A DNA stretch of 64,000 nt from Brenneria populi (GCF_036016195.1 NZ_JAYWTM010000001.1:806001-870000), one strand, 5' to 3'. Positions 25,796 through 34,599 are shown, numbered from the stretch's first letter. Notes: generated by a model from the letters alone, not told the origin. Translations and numbers: made by a program.

Positions 25796-25897
25796 AAAAA
25801 AGACCGGATACGATTCCTGTACCCGGTCTAGGGAAACGGCTCTTGGGAGAGAGCCTTGCGCTAAAAGTTGGCATTTTTACAAGCTGAACTAGCCTTG
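25796..25897 (-). ncRNA. sdsR: Small RNA SdsR (RyeB)
   Basis: The minus strand carries the hallmark of E. coli SdsR: ATGCCAACTTTTAGCGCA, GGCTCTCTCCCAAGAGCC, and the terminator pair GACCGGGTACAGG / ATCGTATCCGGTC followed by T7. SdsR is a sigma-S-dependent stationary-phase RNA acting with Hfq, with mRNA targets such as ompD and mutS in relatives. The 5' end is set near 25897 by the -10. It sits next to yebY, as in E. coli. The opposite strand may encode RyeA/SraC, which was not assigned. Confidence 0.9.
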
Positions 25898-25903
25898 TAA
25901 CCT

Positions 25904-25911
25904 AAGCGTAG
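25904..25911 (-). promoter_or_regulatory. sigma-S-type -10 of sdsR
   Basis: The minus strand reads CTACGCTT, a match to the sigma-S extended -10 (CTAYRCTT), about seven bases before the expected SdsR start. Confidence 0.75.
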
Positions 25912-26031
25912 TCAACTCCCCCACATTTTCCAGTTCTCCGCCAGGCGTAATTATTACAATTGGAACAAATATCACACTATCGGTTAACTGAAAAAATCAA
26001 GGCATTAACATTTACATAAAAATCAGTGCCT

Positions 26032-26388
26032 TCACGGCTGGCCGTCGGGTTGGCAAAGCTGTTCGGCAAGCTGAACAAAAGGTTGCAGGCTCTTCTTATG
26101 TCCTGGGTTATTGGCATCGTCCAGCCAGATGGCGTCTATCGGTTGCGCCTTTACCAATCCGGCTTTCATCTGCGCGATTGCGGCGTCATTGAGCGGATAT
26201 TGCATCAACGTGCCGGTATGGAGGGCAAACAGCGCTTTTCCCGGCCGGCAAATCAACTGCACCTCTTCCCGCGTGAAGGCCCATCGATCTCCGTACTGTA
26301 ACCGGCTGATATTCGCCAGTTTTGCCGCAGCAAAAGCATCCGCCGAGGCGGAAACGAGAATAAGAGTTAGCATTAGTTTCTTCATCAT
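26032..26388 (-). CDS. yebY: YebY-family exported protein (DUF2511)
   Basis: A 118-residue periplasmic protein with a signal peptide (MMKKLMLTLILVSASADAFA). The mature part matches E. coli YebY: WAFTREEVQLICRPGKALFAL, LMQYPLNDAA and two cysteines (in LICRPG and AEQLCQ) that may form a disulfide. The neighbours yebZ and yobA, linked to copper in E. coli, are missing here. The start is one of two adjacent ATGs after AGGAA. Confidence 0.85.
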   Translation of the reverse strand: MMKKLMLTLILVSASADAFAAAKLANISRLQYGDRWAFTREEVQLICRPGKALFALHTGTLMQYPLNDAAIAQMKAGLVKAQPIDAIWLDDANNPGHKKSLQPFVQLAEQLCQPDGQP

Positions 26389-26781
26389 GATGTTCCTGAG
26401 CATGATTGTTTAGACGCCTGCGCCCATCGCGGCCATATCGCTTTCCGCCCTCAAAAGACGGACCTCAAACCCTATAAAACAGAAGGTTACTAGATATATG
26501 CCGTCTGAGAAGATCATAACGATAGCGATCGCCGAAGTCGAGCGGCAAGGCCCGCATCCCGGCAAGGTGGATGACTTAAAAGAGACATAACAAGGTGCGG
26601 CGACGGGGCGTTTACCGGCGCGCAATCAGAAGGCGCGGCGAAATGGGGTTCTTCGTTTAACGGCAATGCGCGCCGATGCGCATTGCCGCTCTCTCTTACT
26701 CTGGCACACTCGCGACGAATTGCCTCAGTCAGGTCGTTTTTTGCACTCGGTCCGGACTGGCGATATGTCAGGCCGGAATAC
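26389..26781. other. yebY-ftnA intergenic region
   Basis: E. coli would carry yebZ and yobA in this interval; neither is present. A 30-codon frame (26498-26590, MPSEKIITIAIAEVERQG...) looks protein-like but has no close ribosome site and is too short to judge. Confidence 0.3.
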
Positions 26782-27297
26782 TCAGGCTGACGCGCCGCCT
26801 GCGACGCCGGCCGCCATTTTCTTCAGATCCTGATCGATAAAGAACAGGCCGCCTTCGCTGGTATTAACCAGCGACAGCTTATCGAGGATGGAGTTGAACA
26901 GTTTTTCTTCTTCATGCTGTTCCGCGACATACCATTGCAGGAAGTTGAATGTAGAATAATCCTGTAAGGTCATGGCCTCATGAGCCAGCTCATTAATTTT
27001 CGCCGTGATCAGTTGCTCATGTTCATAGGTCTGTTTGAATACGTCGGCCAGCGAGGCGAAATCCACCGGCGGCGCAGGAATAGCGCCTAAAATCGGCAGG
27101 CTGCCGGTATCATTAAGATAGTCGAACAGGCGTTGCATATGCTCCATTTCTTCCTGAGAGTGCACTTTCAGAAAAGCGGATGCGCCTTCAAAACCTTTAT
27201 CGCCACACCAGGCGCTCATCTGTAAGTATAAATTAGCGGAATAAAACTCGAGGTTAAGCTGCTCGTTTAGTTTTTGAATCATTTCTTTTTTTAACAT
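26782..27297 (-). CDS. ftnA: Bacterial non-haem ferritin FtnA
   Basis: Cytoplasmic 24-mer iron-storage protein of 171 aa. Ferroxidase ligands are visible: Glu in LNLEFYS, Glu and His in QEEMEHMQ, Glu in YEHEQLITAKINE and the EQHEEE helix. Highly similar to E. coli FtnA, with a divergent C-terminal tail (KKMAAGVAGGASA). Fur-like boxes lie about 175 bp upstream. Iron stored here would come partly from the Feo system of this window. Confidence 0.95.
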   Translation of the reverse strand: MLKKEMIQKLNEQLNLEFYSANLYLQMSAWCGDKGFEGASAFLKVHSQEEMEHMQRLFDYLNDTGSLPILGAIPAPPVDFASLADVFKQTYEHEQLITAKINELAHEAMTLQDYSTFNFLQWYVAEQHEEEKLFNSILDKLSLVNTSEGGLFFIDQDLKKMAAGVAGGASA

Positions 27298-27470
27298 GGT
27301 TATTCCCTATTTCTCTGGCAGGTAAATGTGTTGCGGCTTATTATGCCTGAATATCAAAAATAAAAACATATTATTAACCAAATTAACATTAAATATTTTA
27401 ACATTTAAAATCATATAGTTAACTATTATTTATTGATATTGATTTTTATTTACAATAAACAATCGCGATT

Positions 27471-27509
27471 ATTATTGATAATCATTTTTATTATCGATGA
27501 TAAAAGTTA
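27471..27509. promoter_or_regulatory. Fur-like box cluster upstream of ftnA
   Basis: ATTATTGATAATCATTTTT (27471-27489) matches 14 of 19 Fur-box positions with GATAATCATT intact; a second half-similar site (TTATCGATGATAA) follows at about 27491-27503. E. coli ftnA is activated by Fur through displacement of H-NS at distant sites, and this AT-rich region has the same layout. Confidence 0.55.
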
Positions 27510-27515
27510 AATATA

Positions 27516-27715
27516 TATACCCAATAGATTTCGCGCTGCAGGAAAAAAACGCCGAAGCGTTCGAGTTTGCTGACAAAGTCCGATGAACGGCAATAATGGG
27601 TGATAGGTTTGTCAACAGTCTGAAACGCCACAGCGCTTGCGTCACCCCCGAAGGAGCGAGGCCGGCGATGGGCCGGGTAATAAAGTCAACGCCCAGGCAA
27701 CGTAAAATCCGACCG
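27516..27715. repeat. Palindromic mosaic repeat between ftnA and holE
   Basis: The left end TATACCCAATAGATTTCGCG is the standard end of the large palindromic family. Inside, GAGTTTGCTGACAAAGTC (about 27563-27580) and TAGGTTTGTCAACAGTC (about 27604-27620) form an inverted pair shared with the ruvA-side element. The right end is decayed. Confidence 0.5.
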
Positions 27716-27821
27716 GGAGATTTCCCTTATTTTGAATATCAGGCGATATTGCCGAGACTTGCCATTTTTCAGACTCTGCTTTACCTTGACGCACAACGCG
27801 TCTTAGCAGGAGAACCTTCCC

Positions 27822-28052
27822 ATGGGATACAATTTGGCGGATCTTTCCAAAGAAGAGATGGACAAAGTCAATGTGGATTTGGCGGCATCAGGCGTCGCCT
27901 TCAAAGAACGCTATAACATGCCGGTGATCCCGGAGATGGTGGAGAAGGAACAACCGGAACATCTGCGCGGCTATTTCCGTGAACGCGTCGGGTTTTACCG
28001 CCAGCTCTCTTTGCAGTTCTCTCGCCTGCCCTACGAGCCAAAATCAAAATAA
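27822..28052 (+). CDS. holE: DNA polymerase III theta subunit HolE
   Basis: A 76-residue subunit that binds and stabilises the epsilon proofreading subunit. It aligns end to end with E. coli HolE: MGYNLADLSKEEMDKVNVDLAASGVAFKERYNMPV, then EKEQPEHLRGYFRERVGFYR. An AGGAGAA site precedes the ATG. In E. coli holE lies between yobA and yobB; neither is present here. Confidence 0.93.
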   Translation: MGYNLADLSKEEMDKVNVDLAASGVAFKERYNMPVIPEMVEKEQPEHLRGYFRERVGFYRQLSLQFSRLPYEPKSK

Positions 28053-28177
28053 CATCCGGTAATTATTGCGCTGTCGACCCATTTTATCTTGAAAAAAGAT
28101 ATTTTTCCCCTTGCATCTCGGGCAAAACAGGCGGTTAATAGATTGGCAAACCAACCTTTTACCAAGCGAGGTCAGAA

Positions 28178-28297
28178 ATGAGTAAAGGAATGGACAGCAA
28201 AAAGAACGGCAAGAAAAAACCCCTGAAAACCGCGGCGGAAAAACGCGCGGAAAAAAGGGCCAAGAAGGCGCAGCCACAGGCGGACGCCGCTCGTTAA
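28178..28297 (+). CDS. Small lysine-rich protein (39 aa)
   Basis: ATG 28178 to TAA 28297 encodes a very basic peptide: MSKGMDSKKNGKKKPLK, then repeats of the type AEKRAEKRAKKA, ending PQADAAR. A GAGG ribosome site lies six bases upstream. The basic, helix-forming composition resembles short conserved enterobacterial peptides of unknown role. Convergent with ptrB. Confidence 0.6.
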   Translation: MSKGMDSKKNGKKKPLKTAAEKRAEKRAKKAQPQADAAR

Positions 28298-28315
28298 GGT
28301 CAGCTGTTGCCGCTC

Positions 28316-28342
28316 GGTAAACCCGCCGTCAGCGGGTTTACC
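28316..28342. terminator. Stem-loop between the small basic gene and ptrB
   Basis: A perfect 11 bp stem GGTAAACCCGC / GCGGGTTTACC with a five-base loop lies between convergent genes and could stop transcription from both sides. There is no strong T-run. Confidence 0.6.
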
Positions 28343-28351
28343 CTCAGAGGC

Positions 28352-30388
28352 TCACGCCGTTTCCAGCACCATCAGCAAAAACGCATACTCCAGCGCAACA
28401 TCCTCGTAGTGTTTAAAGCGGCCCGATTTCCCGCCGTGTCCCGCATCCATGTCGGTATAGAGCAATAGAAGACGCTCGTCCGTTTTCATTTCACGCAGCT
28501 TGGCCACCCATTTCGCCGGCTCCCAATACTGCACCTGCGAGTCATGCAATCCGGTGGTAACCAACATATGCGGATAATCCTGCGCCTTTACCCCGTCATA
28601 CGGGCTGTACTGCTTGATATAGTCATAGTACGCGCGATCGTTGGGGTTGCCCCACTCGTCATATTCGCCGGTGGTCAGGGGAATCGACTCATCCAGCATT
28701 GTGGTCAGGACGTCGACAAACGGAACCTGGGCGACAACGCCCTTAAATAAATCCGGCGCAAAATTCACTACGGCCCCCATCAATAGCCCGCCGGCGCTGC
28801 CGCCCATGGCAAATATTTTTTGTCGCTCGCCGTAGCCTTTTTCCGCCAGCGCGGTTGAGATATCGATAAAATCGGTGAACGAATGCATTTTGTTCAGTAG
28901 TCGTCCGTCGTCATACCACTGCTGCCCCAATTCGCCGCCGCCGCGAATATGGGCCAGGGCGAAGACAAAACCCCGGTCCAGCAGGCTCAGACGGCTCACG
29001 CTAAAATCCGGCTCCATGCTGCTGCCATAGGCGCCATAACCATATACCAGTATAGGATTCCGTCCCGGCTGGAAATGTTCGCGGTGATACACCAGGGAAA
29101 CCGGAACTTCAATGCCGTCCCGGGCGGTGATCCACAGACGCTCGCTGCAATAGTTATCCGAAGTGAAGTTCCGCACTTCGGCCTGCTTGAGCAACTGCTG
29201 CCGGCCGGTATCCATATTCAGCTCGTAAAGTGAACTTGGCGTGGTCATTGAAGCATAGCCGTAACGCAGCAGTGCGGTTTCCGGCGTCGGATTATAGGAC
29301 AGCCAGGTGACATAACTGGGGTCATGGAAAGTGATATTTTTCTCTTCCCGCGTCTGCCAGTGGATTTGCCGCAGACGGGTTAACCCGCGCTCCCGCTCTT
29401 CCAGCACCAGCCAGTCGCGAAACAGTTCAAAACTTTCCAGCACCCGATGCTCCTGCGGCGCAACCAGCGTTTCCAGCTCCGCTTCCCCCGCCGTCCGCGT
29501 GCGGTACAGGCCAAAGTTTTTCCCCTCCCGGTTGGAGCGCAGATAAAACGCGTCCCGATAGTGGTCCACGTCATACTCATGATCCTTACGCCGGCCGATA
29601 AACGCCAGCGGCGCCGCGTCATCCTTCGCCGCATCGATCAGCAACACTTCCGTACTGGTAGTGCTGCTGAGATAAATCGTGATATAGCGTTCCGAGGTTG
29701 TTTTCCCCAGGCTGACGTAATAGGCATCGTCCCGCTCTTCATACACCAGTTCGTCGTCCGCTGGCTCGCAGCCCAGACGATGGCGATAAACCTGGTACGG
29801 CAACAGCGTTTGCGGATGTTTGCGCACGTAATAGAGAATGCGGGAATCGGCCGCCCATTCCGCCCCGGAAGAGACCTTTTCGATAACATCAGGCAGCCAC
29901 TCGCCGCTCTTAAGATCGCGAAAACGGATGTCATACTGCCGGCGCGAGAGAAAATCTTCCGATAACGCCAAAATTTGATTATCAGGGCTGACCTCCAGCG
30001 CCCCCAAACTATAGAACTCGTGATTTTCCGCCCGTTGATTGCCGTCCAGCAGCGTCTCCCACTCATCCGTCGCGGACTCGGGCTGACGCCGGTAAATGGG
30101 ATATTCCTTACCCGGGTCATAACGACTCTGATAGCGGTAACCCTTTCTGACGTAGGGAACCGACATATCCTCCGACGGTATTCGGGCGACCATTTCATGA
30201 TAGAGCGACTGCTTCAGGCCGTCATAGGGCGCCATCACCGCGCCGCTATAGTCATTCTCCTCGCGGAGATAGGCCAATATATCCGGGTCGGCCCGCTCAT
30301 CGTCGCGCAGCCAATAGTAGTTATCGATGCGGGTATCGTTATGAATAGTCAAAGGATGGGGTCTTTTTGCTGCTTGCGGTGGGGTCAT
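28352..30388 (-). CDS. ptrB: Oligopeptidase B
   Basis: Cytoplasmic S9 serine peptidase of 678 aa cleaving small peptides after Arg or Lys. An N-terminal seven-bladed propeller is followed by the hydrolase domain, with the nucleophile in GGSAGG, the Asp in HDSQVQYWEPAKWV and the His in DAGHGGKSGR. The start at 30388 (MTPPQAAKRPHPL) is preceded by AAGGA and matches the family; a longer in-frame start runs into the repeat upstream. The E. coli position, before purT, is kept. Confidence 0.94.
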   Translation of the reverse strand: MTPPQAAKRPHPLTIHNDTRIDNYYWLRDDERADPDILAYLREENDYSGAVMAPYDGLKQSLYHEMVARIPSEDMSVPYVRKGYRYQSRYDPGKEYPIYRRQPESATDEWETLLDGNQRAENHEFYSLGALEVSPDNQILALSEDFLSRRQYDIRFRDLKSGEWLPDVIEKVSSGAEWAADSRILYYVRKHPQTLLPYQVYRHRLGCEPADDELVYEERDDAYYVSLGKTTSERYITIYLSSTTSTEVLLIDAAKDDAAPLAFIGRRKDHEYDVDHYRDAFYLRSNREGKNFGLYRTRTAGEAELETLVAPQEHRVLESFELFRDWLVLEERERGLTRLRQIHWQTREEKNITFHDPSYVTWLSYNPTPETALLRYGYASMTTPSSLYELNMDTGRQQLLKQAEVRNFTSDNYCSERLWITARDGIEVPVSLVYHREHFQPGRNPILVYGYGAYGSSMEPDFSVSRLSLLDRGFVFALAHIRGGGELGQQWYDDGRLLNKMHSFTDFIDISTALAEKGYGERQKIFAMGGSAGGLLMGAVVNFAPDLFKGVVAQVPFVDVLTTMLDESIPLTTGEYDEWGNPNDRAYYDYIKQYSPYDGVKAQDYPHMLVTTGLHDSQVQYWEPAKWVAKLREMKTDERLLLLYTDMDAGHGGKSGRFKHYEDVALEYAFLLMVLETA

Positions 30389-30424
30389 GGTGGTCCTTCT
30401 GTTGTTAAGTCGCGCCGATGGATC

Positions 30425-30536
30425 TAATGCCGATCGTTTAAGTATCGAGATACACGGGGCGACCACCGGGGTGAGGCACCCCTACGGGAAGCTCCCCCGG
30501 TGTTTCCCCTAAAAATGGGCTTAAGTGAACAGCATT
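30425..30536 (+). repeat. 112 bp palindromic element, copy D
   Basis: It starts TAATGCCGATCGTTTAAGT and ends GCTTAAGTGAACAGCATT. Flanks GCGCCGATGGATC (30412-30424) and GCGCCTATGGATC (30537-30549) form a 12 of 13 direct repeat. Inserted between the divergent ptrB and purT promoters, about 135 bp before the PurR box. Confidence 0.8.
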
Positions 30537-30669
30537 GCGCCTATGGATCAGGGATAAAAGCTGCTGAAATCTAGAGTGGCACGATTACCCGATTATGCCA
30601 AGCGACGGGGAAACATTACCGGTGCGCATTGGCGCGGGCGCGATCTCCCGTCTCCGCCCCGGATGCGCG

Positions 30670-30691
30670 CGCAAACGTTTTCGTTTATACT
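30670..30691 (+). promoter_or_regulatory. PurR operator and -10 of purT
   Basis: CGCAAACGTTTTCGTT (30670-30685) is a close match to the PurR operator ACGCAAACGTTTGCGT, and TATACT (30686-30691) is a good -10 directly after it. Purine-dependent repression of purT is known in E. coli. Confidence 0.75.
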
Positions 30692-30726
30692 GCGCCGGTT
30701 TTTCACTACCAGATCAGGATAGCATT

Positions 30727-31908
30727 ATGTCAACGATTGGAACCGCCCTGCGTCCCGACGCCACGCGCGTGATGTTGCTGGGCTCCGGCGAATTAGGCAA
30801 AGAAGTGGCGATTGAGTGCCAGCGGTTGGGTCTTGAGGTTATCGCGGTCGATCGCTATGCCGACGCGCCGGCCATGCAGGTTGCGCATCGCAGCCACGTC
30901 ATTAACATGCTGGACGCCGAGGCGCTGAAGGCGTTGGTCGAGGCGGAACGCCCTGACTATATCGTGCCGGAAATTGAAGCGCTGGCCACCGATATGCTGG
31001 TTCAGCTCGAACAACAGGGGAACCGCGTCGTCCCCTGCGCGCAGGCAACCCGGCTGACGATGAATCGTGAAGGGATTCGCCGTCTGGCCGCCGAAACCCT
31101 GGGCGTTCCCACCTCTAGCTACCGCTTTGCCGACAGCGAGGCTGGCTTTCGTCAAGCCGTCGCGGACATCGGTTATCCCTGTATCGTAAAACCGGTGATG
31201 AGCTCATCCGGCAAAGGACAAAGCCTGATCCGCGAACCCCGGCAGTTGGAGAAAGCTTGGCAATATGCTCAGCAAGGCGGACGGGCCGGCGGTGGGCGGG
31301 TTATCGTTGAAGGTTTGGTTAATTTCGATTTTGAAATCACGCTGCTGACCGTTCATGCGGTGGATGGCATCCACTTCTGCGCCCCGATAGGGCATCGTCA
31401 GGAGGACGGCGATTATCGCGAATCCTGGCAGCCGCAGCAGATGAGCGCGCAGGCGCTGACGCGGGCGCGGGCAATAGCCGGCGAGGTGGTTAAGGCGCTG
31501 GGCGGCTACGGGTTATTTGGCGTTGAACTGTTCGTATGCGGCGACGAGGTGATCTTCAGCGAAGTTTCTCCGCGCCCGCATGATACCGGCATGGTGACGA
31601 TGATCTCTCAGAATCTGTCAGAATTCGCGCTGCATGTACGCGCATTTCTAGGGCTGCCCATCGGCGCCATTCGTCAATACGACGGCGCCGCCGCATCCGC
31701 GGTGATTCTCCCCGAGCTGGAAAGCCGGAACGTTCGCTATCAGGGGCTGGAAAACGCGCTACTGCCCTTTACGCAGATTCGTCTGTTCGGCAAGCCGGAA
31801 ATCGGCGGTAAACGCCGTATGGGCGTGGCGCTGGCCGCCGCGCCCACCGTTGACGAAGCCGTGGAGCTGGCGAAAAAGGCCGCGTCCGCCGTCAAGGTCA
31901 GCGGATAG
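30727..31908 (+). CDS. purT: Formate-dependent phosphoribosylglycinamide formyltransferase PurT
   Basis: ATP-grasp enzyme of 393 aa that makes formyl-GAR from GAR, formate and ATP, the folate-independent third step of purine synthesis. Visible: the Rossmann start VMLLGSGELGKEVAIECQRLG, the ATP-grasp lysines and P-loop CIVKPVMSSSGKGQ, and metal ligands in FSEVSPRPHDTGM. The start at 30727 matches E. coli (TALRPDATRVML). The PurR box and purB at the window's beginning belong to the same pathway. Confidence 0.95.
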   Translation: MSTIGTALRPDATRVMLLGSGELGKEVAIECQRLGLEVIAVDRYADAPAMQVAHRSHVINMLDAEALKALVEAERPDYIVPEIEALATDMLVQLEQQGNRVVPCAQATRLTMNREGIRRLAAETLGVPTSSYRFADSEAGFRQAVADIGYPCIVKPVMSSSGKGQSLIREPRQLEKAWQYAQQGGRAGGGRVIVEGLVNFDFEITLLTVHAVDGIHFCAPIGHRQEDGDYRESWQPQQMSAQALTRARAIAGEVVKALGGYGLFGVELFVCGDEVIFSEVSPRPHDTGMVTMISQNLSEFALHVRAFLGLPIGAIRQYDGAAASAVILPELESRNVRYQGLENALLPFTQIRLFGKPEIGGKRRMGVALAAAPTVDEAVELAKKAASAVKVSG

Positions 31909-31925
31909 TTTTTAGCGGGAGAGTA

Positions 31926-31954
31926 AAAAGCCGCCCATAAAACATAGGCGGCTT
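31926..31954. terminator. Terminator between purT and eda
   Basis: The stem AAGCCGCC / GGCGGCTT has A-rich and T-rich sides, with the five-base A-run on the left giving T5 for the minus strand. It ends eda and probably purT as well. Confidence 0.7.
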
Positions 31955-31969
31955 CAGCAAGGCAAAACG

Positions 31970-32611
31970 TTACGCCTGCGCGCCCGCGACCGCTTCACGC
32001 GCCAGTTGGGTAATACGCGCATAGTCGCCGCTTTCCAGCGCGTCGTTCGGCACCAGCCAGGAGCCGCCGACGCACAGTACGCTTTTCAGCGCCAGATAAT
32101 CGCGGTAGTTTTTCGGCGAAATGCCGCCGGTCGGGCAGAAACGAATCTGGGCGAACGGGCCGGCGATCGCCTGCAGCGCTTTCACGCCGCCGTTGGCCTC
32201 GGCCGGGAAGAACTTAAACTCGCGCAGACCATAATCCATGCCCAGCATCAGTTCGGATACGGTGCTGATGCCCGGAATCAGCGGAATGCTGCCGGCCGTC
32301 GCCGCCTTCAGCAGCGGCTCGGTTAGCCCCGGGCTGATGGCGAACTGCGCGCCGGCTGCGGTTACGTCGGCCAGCTGCTGCGGGTTGGTCACCGTACCGG
32401 CGCCGACAATCGCTTCGGGAACTTCTTTGGCGATGGCGCGAATAGCCTCTACGGCGCAATCGGTGCGCAGAGTCAGCTCCAGAACGCGGACGCCGCCGGC
32501 GACCAGGGCTTTCGCCATCGGCACCGCATGCTCCGGTTTGTTGACCACAATCACCGGAACGACGGGACCCGCCGTCAAAATTTGTTCCGCGCTGGTTTTC
32601 CAGTTTTTCAT
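31970..32611 (-). CDS. eda: KDPG/KHG aldolase Eda
   Basis: Class I aldolase of 213 aa splitting 2-keto-3-deoxy-6-phosphogluconate into pyruvate and glyceraldehyde-3-phosphate. The Schiff-base Lys is in LREFKFFPAEANGG and the catalytic Glu in RVLELTLRT; GGISPKNYRDYLAL binds phosphate. In E. coli edd sits between zwf and eda; here there are only 146 bp. In pectin-degrading relatives the same enzyme (KdgA) completes pectate breakdown, which may be its main job here. Confidence 0.95.
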   Translation of the reverse strand: MKNWKTSAEQILTAGPVVPVIVVNKPEHAVPMAKALVAGGVRVLELTLRTDCAVEAIRAIAKEVPEAIVGAGTVTNPQQLADVTAAGAQFAISPGLTEPLLKAATAGSIPLIPGISTVSELMLGMDYGLREFKFFPAEANGGVKALQAIAGPFAQIRFCPTGGISPKNYRDYLALKSVLCVGGSWLVPNDALESGDYARITQLAREAVAGAQA

Positions 32612-32757
32612 CAAAAGTTATCTCCAGTCATGCCACCAGGCAATCATTAATCATCTGGCGCGCCCCTGCCACAGGGATCTGCATGAACTGCAGACGTCCG
32701 ACCGCACCGTTAGCCATACATAAAACCGCAATTACCCTATGCGTCATCACGCCGACG

Positions 32758-34233
32758 CTATTCAAATTCATTCCAGGAACGACCGTCGCGGGTGATCATC
32801 GCCACCGATGCCACCGGCCCCCAGCTACCGGCCTGGTAGGGCTTCGGCGCGTCGTTATCCATGGACCATGCGTCCATAATCGAATCCACCCACTTCCAGG
32901 CTTCTTCAACCTCATCCCGGCGCACGAACAGCGCCTGGATCCCGCGCATGGTTTCCAGCAGCAGACGTTCATAGGCGTCGGCCAGGTGCTGCTGATTAAA
33001 TGTTTCCGAGAAGCTCAAATCCAGCTTCACCGTTTGCAAACGGTGCTTATGCTCCAGTCCGGGGATCTTATTCAGGATCTGAATTTCGACGCCTTCATCC
33101 GGCTGTAAGCGAATAATCAGTTTATTCTGCGGGAGCTGCTGATAAGAGTCGCGAAACAGATTCAGCGCGGGATTTTTAAAGTACACCACGACTTCAGAGC
33201 ATTTAGTCGGCAGGCGTTTACCGGTGCGCAGATAAAAAGGCACGCCGGACCAGCGCCAGTCGTCGATATCAACCCGAATGGCGACGAACGTTTCGGTGTC
33301 GCTGGTCTTATTGGCGCCCTCTTCCTCCAGGTAGCCGGGGACTTTGTTCCCCTGAACAAAGCCGGAGGTATACTGACCCCGCACCGTCGTTTCATGCACG
33401 TTGTTGCGATCGATACGGCGTAATGAGCGCAGCACTTTGACTTTTTCGTCGCGAATACGGTCGGTGGTCAGATCGGAAGGCGGCGACATGGCGATCATGG
33501 TCAGAATCTGCAACAGGTGATTCTGAATCATATCGCGCATCTGGCCCGCTTTATCAAAATAGCCCCAACGCCCTTCAATCCCGACCTCTTCCGCAACCGT
33601 GATTTGCACATGATCTATCGTGCGGTTGTCCCAGTTGGCGGAGAACAGAGAGTTGGCGAAACGCAGCGCCAATAGGTTCAGCACCGTCTCTTTACCCAGG
33701 TAATGGTCAATGCGGTAAACCTGGCACTCATTAAAATACTCGGCCACCCGATCGTTAATCGCCCGGGAAGAGGCCAGATCCGTACCCAGCGGCTTCTCCA
33801 TCACCACGCGAGACGGCTCTTTGTTCAGCCCGGCGGCGCCCAGCCCGCGGCAAATCGCGCCGAAGGTGCTGGGCGGCATGGCGAAATAGTTGATCGTGGT
33901 GCGATTTTCCTGGTCGAGCATATCGCCCAACTTGCCAAAGCCTTGGGTATCTTCCACATCAAGATTGCAGAAATCCAACCGGCTGCTTAACGTGTCCCAC
34001 AACGCTTCATCAATCGGCTCTTTCATAAAGGTATCCAGCGCTTCGCGGATAACGCGGGTGTATGCCGCTTTATTCCAATCGGCTCGCCCTACGCCGATGA
34101 TCCGCGTGTCTGGATGAATATGGCCTGCTTTTTCCAGTTGATACAGTGAAGGCAGCAATTTACGGCGCGCCAAATCGCCCTTAGCGCCGAAAATAACCAG
34201 GTCGCACGCCTGGGCTGTTGAAGTTACCGCCAT
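32758..34233 (-). CDS. zwf: Glucose-6-phosphate 1-dehydrogenase
   Basis: First enzyme of the oxidative pentose phosphate pathway, 491 aa as in E. coli. The NADP site is DLVIFGAKGDLARRKL, the active site is RIDHYLGKETV, and EKPLG is the substrate-binding motif. The start at 34233 (MAVTSTAQACDL) matches E. coli; the upstream open frame runs through the promoter. A HexR palindrome lies 25 bp upstream, next to hexR itself. Confidence 0.96.
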   Translation of the reverse strand: MAVTSTAQACDLVIFGAKGDLARRKLLPSLYQLEKAGHIHPDTRIIGVGRADWNKAAYTRVIREALDTFMKEPIDEALWDTLSSRLDFCNLDVEDTQGFGKLGDMLDQENRTTINYFAMPPSTFGAICRGLGAAGLNKEPSRVVMEKPLGTDLASSRAINDRVAEYFNECQVYRIDHYLGKETVLNLLALRFANSLFSANWDNRTIDHVQITVAEEVGIEGRWGYFDKAGQMRDMIQNHLLQILTMIAMSPPSDLTTDRIRDEKVKVLRSLRRIDRNNVHETTVRGQYTSGFVQGNKVPGYLEEEGANKTSDTETFVAIRVDIDDWRWSGVPFYLRTGKRLPTKCSEVVVYFKNPALNLFRDSYQQLPQNKLIIRLQPDEGVEIQILNKIPGLEHKHRLQTVKLDLSFSETFNQQHLADAYERLLLETMRGIQALFVRRDEVEEAWKWVDSIMDAWSMDNDAPKPYQAGSWGPVASVAMITRDGRSWNEFE

Positions 34234-34257
34234 GTTTATCTCCTCGTTGCGGGATTT

Positions 34258-34272
34258 TGTAATTTTATTACA
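34258..34272. promoter_or_regulatory. HexR operator upstream of zwf
   Basis: TGTAATTTTATTACA is a near-perfect palindrome matching the HexR consensus TGTAATTAAATTACA. It lies 25 bp before the zwf start and 328 bp before hexR, consistent with HexR repression of zwf relieved by KDPG. Confidence 0.8.
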
Positions 34273-34599
34273 AGCGTAATGTACTCTTTTTGACGCCGGC
34301 CAGTAAACCCGGTAAAAAGCGCAAACATCATCTTGATGGCTTACCGGCGCAGGCGAAAAAACCGGCCTGTCGCCAGGAATCACGCGCGCGTCGCATTCCC
34401 TGGAAGAGAAATTTTTTACCGTTTCTGACAGCGGATTACCTTTCTGAAAGTTAGACACATGTCATGTTCTGGTAAAAAAAGCGCGCGACTTCCGGCTTCG
34501 CCCTCTGCCAACCGTCGCCAGGTCGGTGTATATTTTCACAAAATCCGTATCGTGTGCGCCTTTGACTGCAATCGGAAAAACTGACATGGCCCTTTTTAT
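34273..34599. other. zwf-hexR divergent promoter region
   Basis: Apart from the HexR site there is no gene or repeat here. A small inverted pair near 34360-34385 was not interpreted, and the hexR promoter could not be placed confidently. Confidence 0.3.
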
